Shown one piece after another: positions 8,901 through 15,800 of a DNA stretch of 64,000 bases (positions are counted from its first letter, which is position 1; every line of letters starts with the position of its first letter). Under the pieces are notes generated by a model. The model searched no databases. It saw only the letters and a list, made by a program, of their open reading frames with translations, and was not told the origin of the DNA. Source of the stretch: Mycolicibacterium rutilum (GTDB lineage Bacteria > Actinomycetota > Actinomycetes > Mycobacteriales > Mycobacteriaceae); assembly GCF_900108565.1 (NCBI RefSeq), contig NZ_LT629971.1, positions 310,001 to 374,000 of the forward strand. Reading direction: 5' to 3'. A program made the translations under genes and the position numbers.

Positions 8901-9351
8901 GCTGGGTGGCTGTTCCCGTGCCGCTCGCATACGGCGCCGGCCCGAAGTGCTCGCGGAAGGTGCGGATGACGCTTTCGTGGGTGGCCGCCATCTGGTCGAG
9001 CACCGGGCGGGTGTCGCGGTGTGAGCCGATGAACGCCTCGACGATCTCCGTCGCGGCCCGCTCGACGATGTCGGCGGCGTACTGGTAGTCGTGCACCAGC
9101 GCGGCGTACTGCCCGTCGGCCTCGACCAAAGCCGGTGTCGTGCTAGCGGGTTCGGCGAAGTCCGGGTAGTCCTCGACGGGTTGAGCGATCCGCTCGGTCG
9201 CGGGCTCCGGCGGCGGCCCGGCAGGCGGCGGGGGCGGCGGGCCGGGACGGGACCACGTGGTCTGGGGCCCGGCTGCGGGGCGCGGCGCTCCGCCGGTGTT
9301 GATCGGACCACCGAACGGATTGGCTCTGCGGTTTCCACGGTCAGGATGCAC
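5902..9351 (-). CDS. FtsK/SpoIIIE-type ATPase, EccC-like
   Basis: A 1149-aa protein; start set at GTG 9351 because GGGAG lies 7 nt upstream (a TTG at 9357 is the alternative). Residues 1-60 are Pro-rich and there is no transmembrane helix. A ~500-residue helical plus FtsK-like region follows (LLLYDFPSGFARGGHYD). The one intact motor domain is near 630-790, with Walker A GGRPGSGKS (about 640) and Walker B LVLIIDEFQQLF (about 750), then HVILASQSLAG. A further FtsK-like module at the C-terminus has lost its P-loop (LIVDEQGGSSLA). Two degenerate modules around one active module recall EccC of ESX systems, but EccC normally carries N-terminal membrane helices. It is the centre of this cluster and presumably pumps protein or DNA. 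Confidence 0.85.
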   Translation of the reverse strand: MHPDRGNRRANPFGGPINTGGAPRPAAGPQTTWSRPGPPPPPPAGPPPEPATERIAQPVEDYPDFAEPASTTPALVEADGQYAALVHDYQYAADIVERAATEIVEAFIGSHRDTRPVLDQMAATHESVIRTFREHFGPAPYASGTGTATQPNQWIASAQDLIGRLNARRVPFTRTGRDQQQKEFTTETQQLLSTYEPTLKEFALLEWRYMVSAGSARAEAIYTSALSRSPMLPLPPPPIGPYPQPVDRELVSGPGPLKVFLGQMTPRTVWFNSTAQGGHGNDDHFMTIPELAIPVVVDLDAIGSFVVTEAECLETPILNLLSALPANQLQLPVFDPEHGGNSAKFLYGLGDSAERIIGDRVKTSDRELNDLLQSTEEHITFVTQRFLQGEHSSLTEYNRAAGEVAEPYRMLLLYDFPSGFARGGHYDRDQLERLQKIIRNGPRAGVFTVLVIRDKAVLTDAIEKRNNNFSVGTDHPLEHVTKVIRELPWFISGGGLTHHTLQRLAGQPGGVRVVESTGGAHTHSGGAQVSAGTVTWRFEPGALPSAPVASSLLDSVKRNLHTADDVRVTPERVAELAHTAQQSAAATFGERFVPTVARPDKPETWWRATSDRGVTGHFGRIGARQVADLILDSEVNTFGALIGGRPGSGKSVLLHAVIMSIAIEYPPSEVELFLIDFKEGVEFKQYADEGLPHARVIAIESERDFGLSVLQNVAREINRRGELFRNEGGGATNLREYRARTRQPLKRLVLIIDEFQQLFYRDDKIAAESAEILELVLRQGRAFGIHVILASQSLAGLASLGKHVLGFIPTRIALQSSESDSRLVLGEENTDAQTLSRAGEGILNRKGGHKDANERFQAAFWDPDARSAALRLMTQRARSARMPDITTVFAGHEPADVTTVPFDALVPPQGDARHLGIPVGLPLTLDADPLFTTLRRDAGSNLLIVDEQGGSSLAIAIASVQRQGAAVELLDFGGDENDWPAVVDELGALDDVRVGRRKAAGPTLTRLAGLVNERQEMGEYRSRPIVLALAAMGRARDFDPNSYDDDALTNLLGTILKDGPEVGVHVLCWFDRPAGIGKRVSSSQLNEFGQRLVGVLNRDDSSQLIDSENAASLKSGQGICADLDRAAEYRIRRFAPPPLKWFTAMRTEG

Positions 9352-9396
9352 GAGCAACTCCCAGTGCTACGTCGATTGTCTGCGTGTGTGTTTCGG

Positions 9397-10305
9397 TCAC
9401 GTCGCGCAACTCCCGCTCGGGACGTCGGCGGCGTGTGAGGCGAGCCAGGAGGCGATCTCGGTCATCGCGGCCGTGCCGTCGCCGAAGGAACCCGATCCGG
9501 GTTGCACTGCGATCGCGACGGCGGCGGTGCCGGTGGGTGTCGGCATCAGGCCGAACTGGCGCACCAGGTAGCCGCCGGCCTCCGTCGGTCCCCAGCCGCC
9601 CTTGAACCGGCTGCCGTCGATCACGCCGAGTCCCCACCGCTGGTCGCCGCTGATCTGGCCCATGAGGCCGACGACCGGCGCGTTGCGCGGATCGCACAGC
9701 GCGGCGGCGGCGAAGTGCGCCTGATCGGTCAACGCCCACTGCGTCTGACCGAACGCGGTGAAGCCGGGACGCACCCTCTGCGACTGCACGACCGTCGGGT
9801 CGCCGTATTCGCGCAGCACCGCGTCGACCGCGTCCGCCGCTGTCCGCGGGTCACCCAGACCGGACCACATCGCTTCTGCCGCTGCGTTGTCGGAGTGGGT
9901 GATGGCCGCGGTCATCGCCTGCGACGGTTCGGTGAGGCCGTCGTAGCGGAAGGCGGCGATCGCCACCGGCACCTTGCTCGTCGACCACGCGGCGCCCGTC
10001 GTCCACGGCCCGAACGAGACGCCCGGGCTGTTCCCGCCTGCCGGTGCGACGGTGATCCCGATCTCGCCGCCGAGCCGCTCCTGCAGGGCGGCGAAGTCGG
10101 CCGTCAGGGCATCGGTGGCGGGGGCCGGCAGCGGTGCCGGTGGTGGCGGCGGTGGTGTGGTGTTAGCCGCTGCGGGCGGAAGTGCCTGCGGTTGTTCGGT
10201 TTTGCCGAAGATGATCACCGCGCCGAAGGCGACCGCGACGACGAGGACGGCGAGCACCGCGGTCCACCACGTCGGTCGTGGTCGACCGTGCCAGTCAGTA
10301 GACAT
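9397..10305 (-). CDS. Membrane-anchored serine beta-lactamase/transpeptidase-fold protein
   Basis: A 302-aa protein from ATG 10305. A single N-terminal anchor helix (14-33) is followed by a Pro-rich spacer (50-64) and an extracytoplasmic class A beta-lactamase-like domain. Its three catalytic boxes are visible: SxxK as STSK (about 108-111), SDN (138-140) and KGG in place of KTG late in the chain (RFKGGWG). The fold is used by beta-lactamases, D,D-peptidases and muropeptide sensors, so peptidoglycan or beta-lactam recognition is likely. It overlaps the upstream bitopic gene by 11 nt and precedes the ATPase gene by 45 nt. The class A Glu166 region was not confidently identified. Confidence 0.8.
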   Translation of the reverse strand: MSTDWHGRPRPTWWTAVLAVLVVAVAFGAVIIFGKTEQPQALPPAAANTTPPPPPPAPLPAPATDALTADFAALQERLGGEIGITVAPAGGNSPGVSFGPWTTGAAWSTSKVPVAIAAFRYDGLTEPSQAMTAAITHSDNAAAEAMWSGLGDPRTAADAVDAVLREYGDPTVVQSQRVRPGFTAFGQTQWALTDQAHFAAAALCDPRNAPVVGLMGQISGDQRWGLGVIDGSRFKGGWGPTEAGGYLVRQFGLMPTPTGTAAVAIAVQPGSGSFGDGTAAMTEIASWLASHAADVPSGSCAT

Positions 10306-10954
10306 AGACGACCGCGTCGTTACCTCCGCGGCACGTAACCAGATCGCTTCCGGTGCAGCGCATCGCGTAGGTCTTCTGCGTCACCGGGCTGTAGGCGGTG
10401 ACCGTGCGCGGGAAGGAGTCGGCGCTGGAGCGCACCGCGTCGCGGACGGCGTCGGCGAACGGGCAGGAAGTGACGTCGTTGCCCCTCGCCGCGACGGAGA
10501 AGCGGCCCGAGCCCGACTCGCTGCAGACCACCGCGCCCGGCGGGAGGACCACGCGGACCGGTGCGGGAGCCTCGTACTCCGGGCTCGACCAGTCGCCGGA
10601 CCCGCCGGCAGAGCTGCCCTCGCCGTAGGTGCCGCCCGCGGGGGTGGTCACGGCCGCCGGCTTGTTGCCGGTCACCATCACCACACCGATGATCGCGACG
10701 ATCACGACGGCAGCGATGCCGCCGATCAACAGGAGGTGGTTGCGGCTCAGCGTCACACCGCCACTCGGCGGCCGACTCGGCGTCGCAGGGGCAGTGGGGA
10801 CCGGCCCGCCGCCAACGGGACCGGGATCGAACGGGGCCGGCGTAGGACCGCCGAAGGATACCGAATTGCCGGGGAAGGTGGGCGCGCTGTTACCTCGTGC
10901 GTTCGCCCACGGATTCGAGGCGCCGCCCCCGAACTGGGTCGAGTCAGGATCCAC
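10295..10954 (-). CDS. Bitopic membrane protein, paralogue-like partner of the 3285-4019 product
   Basis: A 219-aa protein. GTG 10954 is chosen because GGGGAGA lies 6 nt upstream; a TTG at 10975 would add seven residues. The cytoplasmic N-terminus is Pro/Gly-rich with FDPGPVGGG, then one helix (LLLIGGIAAVVIVAIIGVVM), a Gly/Ser linker, and a ~110-residue outer domain with paired cysteines (VVCSESG, TSCPFAD, MRCTGSD, VTCRGG). The order of elements is the same as in the 3285-4019 protein, although the outer domains differ. It is probably a cell-envelope sensor or assembly factor of this cluster. Confidence 0.75.
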   Translation of the reverse strand: MDPDSTQFGGGASNPWANARGNSAPTFPGNSVSFGGPTPAPFDPGPVGGGPVPTAPATPSRPPSGGVTLSRNHLLLIGGIAAVVIVAIIGVVMVTGNKPAAVTTPAGGTYGEGSSAGGSGDWSSPEYEAPAPVRVVLPPGAVVCSESGSGRFSVAARGNDVTSCPFADAVRDAVRSSADSFPRTVTAYSPVTQKTYAMRCTGSDLVTCRGGNDAVVYVY

Positions 10955-11080
10955 TCGTATCTCCCCAGAGATCAAGCAAGTACCACCCGAGACTTGGCAC
11001 CCCGAGATCGCGCGTTCAGCGCTGGACTAGGTTCTCACCTTGTTTGCTGTCTGTCTGTCGGCCGAACGGCTGACATCGGG

Positions 11081-11881
11081 TCAGCGGAAGCGGGCGTTGA
11101 GTGCGCCGATCTTGGATCGGAGGAGTTCGGCGCGCTGCTGGGCGGTCTGCATCGCCCCGTCGTCGGCGGGCACGATCGCGGTGCCGTGGGCGTGTGCGGT
11201 GGCCTGTAGGCATTGCGCCACCGCTGGATCGGCGAGCACCAGGGCGGCCAGGATGCCGGGTGCGAGCTGGCGACGACGGTTGAGGCCGCCGCGGTACTCG
11301 ATCTCGGCGGGGATGAGGATCTCGGCGCCGCGGTCGAACTGCTCCTTGGCGGCGGCCAGCAGCAGCGTGAACACCGCCTTCGACAGCGCGTCGAGTACCC
11401 GTTTGCGGCCGGGGAAGCGCGGCAGCGGCAGCGCGTCGAGCGCCTGGACCACCCCGTCGGCGAGCAGATAGTCGACGATGTTGCGGGTGCGGATCTCGGT
11501 GACCGACGACCACTCGATGTGGTCGCCGTCGACGGACAGTCCGCGATCGCTGATGGCAAGCCCGCCATAGCGATCCAGCTTGCGGACCAGACCGTGCATC
11601 TGGGACGGCACCCGCGGGTGCTCGGCGAGCAGGCCGCCGATGCCGATCGACCACTCCCCCTGGACGGGTCCGGGATAGGGCCGACGCGAGGCGATGAACG
11701 CCTGCAGGCGGCCGGCCTCAGCGTGGACGTCGGCGCTCGACGCGGTCTCGTCCGTGTCGTGGGGGTCCGCGGTGTCGGCCCGGTGCGCGTCGATTTCCTG
11801 CGCGACGCGCGAGGCCGCCTGCTGTCCGGCGTCTTTCGCGCGTTTCGCCAGACCCCGGCCAAGACCGGTGAAGTCGGGCAT
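11081..11881 (-). CDS. Conserved hypothetical cytosolic protein, first gene of the FtsK/WXG100 cluster
   Basis: About 266 aa from ATG 11881 (MPDFTGLGRGLAKRAKDAG), with AGGTGA upstream; an earlier start at 11917 would add 12 basic residues. There is no signal or membrane helix. The middle (GLAISDRGLSVDGDHIEWSS) has the strand-rich rhythm of a PH-like or bPH domain, followed by amphipathic helices. I do not recognise the family. It is separated by 126 bp from the first bitopic gene and transcribed in the same direction, so it is probably the promoter-proximal gene of the unit. Confidence 0.7.
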   Translation of the reverse strand: MPDFTGLGRGLAKRAKDAGQQAASRVAQEIDAHRADTADPHDTDETASSADVHAEAGRLQAFIASRRPYPGPVQGEWSIGIGGLLAEHPRVPSQMHGLVRKLDRYGGLAISDRGLSVDGDHIEWSSVTEIRTRNIVDYLLADGVVQALDALPLPRFPGRKRVLDALSKAVFTLLLAAAKEQFDRGAEILIPAEIEYRGGLNRRRQLAPGILAALVLADPAVAQCLQATAHAHGTAIVPADDGAMQTAQQRAELLRSKIGALNARFR

Positions 11882-12014
11882 TCGTCCATCACCTGCTCTA
11901 CGCGTACGTCGCGGCAATGTGTCCGCGAGGTTTCAGCGTCCGTCGCGTTCCGGGGTGCGGACAAGAGGCGGCGACGAGATTCATCCGTTCGGCCGACAGT
12001 TTGCCGGGCGGCCG

Positions 12015-12020
12015 TATTGT
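12015..12020 (+). promoter_or_regulatory. -10 box for a leaderless amidase transcript
   Basis: TATTGT (TANNNT) ends 7 nt before the ATG at 12028 and no Shine-Dalgarno is present. This is the usual layout of mycobacterial leaderless mRNAs. CCGACAG about 18 bp upstream could serve as a -35. Confidence 0.5.
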
Positions 12021-12027
12021 GGCCGTC

Positions 12028-12813
12028 ATGGAACGACCTCTGCCGCGGGTGAGCCGACGCGAGCTGCTGCGGCTTGCGGGTACCGCCGGCCTGGGCGTCG
12101 CCGCCACGGTGACCGGATGCACATATCCGACGAATCCGCCGAGCGCGGCCGCACCGGAGGCACCGGCACCGACGTCGACGGCCGCCCCACCCGCGCCGGT
12201 CGCGCCGCCCCCGGCGGTCCAGTCAGCACCGCTGCTGTGCCGCGACTCCTGGGGCGCCACGCCACCCATGCCGGGCGGTACGCCGCACACCTTGAGCCGG
12301 ATGACCGTGCACCACACGGCGGTCAATCTCGGCGCGAACAGCAACGCGCCGTCGCGGCTGCGCCAACATCAGCGGTACCACCAGGATTCGCACGGCTGGA
12401 TCGACATCGCTTATCACATCGGTGTCGACCGCAACGGCAACATCTTCGAGCTACGCAGGCCAGAACTCGTGGGCGATACCGCGACGAGTTATGACCCCAC
12501 CGGTCATTTTCTCGTCGTCTGCGAGGGCAACTTCGATGAGGAACCGGTCAGCGAGGAACAACTGCACGGCGCGGCCTTCGCGTTCGCTTGGGCCGCACAG
12601 CGATTCGATATTCCGACAGCCACGCTAGGCGGACACCGCGATGCCAGTCCCGACACCGCGTGTCCCGGCGCGAACCTTTATGCACACGTCACCTCGGGCG
12701 ACCTGAAGCGTCGCATCGACGACCTGATGGCCGCGGGCACAGTCGACCTGCACACGGTGTGCGGCCCCGAGGCGTCTGCCGTCGTGGCCGACATCGAGGC
12801 CGGGCTGCGTTAA
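12028..12813 (+). CDS. Tat-exported lipoprotein N-acetylmuramoyl-L-alanine amidase
   Basis: A 261-aa protein from ATG 12028. The N-terminus has a twin-arginine motif (SRRELLRLAG), a hydrophobic segment and a lipobox (VTGC), so it should be a Tat-exported lipoprotein. A Pro/Ala linker to about residue 70 precedes an Amidase_2/PGRP domain. Zinc-ligand motifs are visible: HHTAV near 92, the conserved tyrosine in DIAYHIGVDRNG, and GGHRDASPDTACPG with the second His and the Cys. The enzyme would cut the lactyl-amide bond between MurNAc and the stem peptide in the cell wall. It stands alone between two convergent or divergent neighbours. Confidence 0.9.
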   Translation: MERPLPRVSRRELLRLAGTAGLGVAATVTGCTYPTNPPSAAAPEAPAPTSTAAPPAPVAPPPAVQSAPLLCRDSWGATPPMPGGTPHTLSRMTVHHTAVNLGANSNAPSRLRQHQRYHQDSHGWIDIAYHIGVDRNGNIFELRRPELVGDTATSYDPTGHFLVVCEGNFDEEPVSEEQLHGAAFAFAWAAQRFDIPTATLGGHRDASPDTACPGANLYAHVTSGDLKRRIDDLMAAGTVDLHTVCGPEASAVVADIEAGLR

Positions 12814-12825
12814 CCTCCTCGGTCA

Positions 12826-15800
12826 TCAGGGACCGGTCGCCAGGTCGACCACCATGATCAGCGAGTCGAAGGTGTTGGCGGAGACGTCCGCCTTGTTGGT
12901 CGTGATCAGCGCGCGGGTGCCGTGCGCATCGATCTCGGAGTGCGACATCTGTCCCGGCATGTCCGCCGTCTCACCGACCTGCCGTCCGGCGGCGACGTCG
13001 ATCACCGTCACCCGAACGTTCTGAATTCCCGCGACCGGCGGATAGTCGAAGGTGGTGAGCAGCGCTCGCCGACCATCGGGAGTCAACTGCAGGACGTCCT
13101 GCACTCCACCCCGGTACGGCATCCCGGTGTCGGTGATCGTTTCCCCCACCCGCTTGCCGGTCGCCAGGTCGATCACGACAACCCTTGTCTGGGCGTTGAA
13201 CTGATTCGTGGTCGGATTGAACGTCGAGCCGATTGTGGTCAGCACCGCCCGGGTTCCTCCCATCGCCAGCTGGGGCGGGGTCGTCGACGCCCCGGCGACG
13301 TTGATCGAGTTTCCGAGCAGCGCGCCGGTGGTCGTATCGATCACCGAGAGTCTCGTCTCGAGTTCACTGCCGTTGAATACCACGCGTGTGAGCGTCGCAC
13401 GCGCGCCAACAGGACTCACCTGGACGCCGCTCGAATTGCTCATGCCGTCTTGGAAGGTGATCACCGATCCGACCCGGGTGCCTGTGGTGGTGTCGAACAC
13501 GACGGCGCGCACGGCGCCCACCAAATCCCGGGTCACGATGACTGCCCGGTCTCCGCTGGTGCTGATGCTCTGGTCGTACGGCGGCCCCATCCGTCCGGGC
13601 AGCGTGATCGTCTGGCCGATTTGCCGTCCGGTCGCGGTGTTGATCGCATACATCGTCACCGCCGGCGACCCCGTCGTGTCGTCCTGACTCAGGACGGTCA
13701 CCCGGCTGCCGCTGGCATTGAGCAGTGGGAGCAGCGACGCCAAGTCGGGTGCCGTGAAGGTGTCACCGATCTGCGAACCTGTCGAGGTGTCAACGACTCT
13801 CACCCACTGCGATCCCGGCGTGGTGTCGGTCTCGTGGATCTGCCCCAAGGTAACGACGCGGCTGCCGTCGGCCGAGATCAATGTCTGGTTCACCCGTCCC
13901 GCTTGCAGGGACGTACTGACCAGCGCACCGGTGCGGGTATCGATGACTGTGACGTGCGAGGTGCTCACACCGTCGTCATAGACCTCCGTGGTGATCACCA
14001 CGCGCCCATCGGCGGTGAACTTCGGCTGCGCATCGCCGGACGATGACAGGGTTTCGGGCAGGGCGATCGGACCGCCGACCGCGACCCCGGTCACGGTGTC
14101 GATGACCTGAACGAGATCACTGCCGGAGCCGACGTAACCGCCGACCGCGACCAGTCGGGTCCCGTCCGAGTTGTAATAGCCCAACGCCCGACCCGGCACG
14201 TCCACGTTCGTCCCGACCCGACGGCCCGTCGCGGTGTCGATGAACGCGAACCGGGTGACGGGTTCGGGTGTCGCGGTTTCGGTGGCGATCACCAGACGCG
14301 TGCCCTGCAGCGCGAACCCCGGAGAGTTCACGAAGCCGTCGATCTCGACGTCGGTGTCGAGGAGCCGCCCCGTGGTGAGGTCGAATGCGTGCACACGGGT
14401 CACGCCGAGGACGTTGACCGGCAGGAACATTCGCGTACCGGTGTTGTCGAACAGCGGCGTGTCGCCGTAGAACCCCGGGAAGCTCACCGTGGTCCCAATC
14501 TGCTCGAACGTCGCGGTGTCGTAGACCATCACGTCCGACCACGCGGACGAATTCGGTGACGCTGGATTGTGGGTGAACGGCACGACGACAGCCCGGGTCC
14601 CGGTCGGGTTGAACGCGACATGCGCCGCCCCAGCGAACCGCAGCGTCGCACCGATCTTCTTTCCGGTGGCGGCGTTGAGGAACGTCACGGCGGTGCCGTC
14701 GGAGCCCCAGAGGGCTGCCGGAACGATCGCCCGTGAACCGTCGGGACTGAGAACCGCGCCGTTGGTGTACATCCCGGGCAGCGAGACACCGAACGCCGAC
14801 GACTCGAGTTCGGGTGAGTCGTAGCCGTAGCTGTTCACCGGTGTGATGGTCCAGGAGTAGTTGTCCTCGGTGCCGGAGATCGTCAGCTTGAAAGCAGTCC
14901 AGACGGTCCCGTCGCTGGCGCCGTCGACCCGGAAGACGGCCGGGTTCGTGGTTTGACCGTGGTAGACCTTCACGTACGCGCCGGACTGTGCGAGCGCGGT
15001 CGAGTCGGTGGCGAGCCGGTTCGAGTAGTCGTGCACCACGAAGGTGTACTCGCCCGGCTTGAGGTCGCGAAGCGTGATGCGTTCGGGGCCGGCACCGTCG
15101 GTGTCGTCGTAGTCGAGATCCGCCACCAACAGGCCGTTGTCGCCGGTCGCGGTGCCGTCGCTGAAATAGGCCGGGTTGGCGAAGTAGACGTGGAATCGGT
15201 CCTCGGCTCCGTCGGCGGGCGGGCCCGTCAGGTGCGCGTCCAGGTCGACCGGGGTATCACCCCAGCGCAGAATGATTTTGAACTCGTCAGGGTTTTCGAT
15301 GCCGACCTTGGTGAACCCGCCGGCGACCGCCGCCTGCTGTCCTGGCGTGAAGTTGAGCGCCTTGGCTGCGCTGATGAGCGCGGCCCGCGCGTCGAGGAAG
15401 TCGGCGTCGCTCGGCATCCGGTGCATCGCGTTGTAGAACAGCCGAGCCCAGGTTTCATTCGACACCCCGGCGGCATCCGGGTCGGTCATCATCTTGTATG
15501 CCGCGTAATCGATGATCCCGGCGTTGGTGTGAGCGGACACCGGGGCACCGGGGTGACCAGGTACGGATTCGATCAGTCCGCGCATGTCGTCGGGATAGAA
15601 CCGGAGGACGGTGACGCCATCTCGCGGGTCGACGTCGGTCACATAGTCCGAGGGGTTGGCCATACTCCGGATGGCCTCGAGCGAATTCTCACCGACGAGC
15701 CAGCGTCCCGGATCATTCCCGGTTTTCCCCTCGATCAGGTTGCCCATGATGTCAGCGAACGCCTCGTTGAGCGCGCCCGACTGGGCGTCGCCCCCAAGGG

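Noticed and set aside
5329..9024. Long plus-strand frames of 673 and 545 codons
   Set aside because: They are antisense to the FtsK-like ATPase. Their composition is Arg/Val/Gly-rich low complexity, as expected of GC-rich shadow frames.
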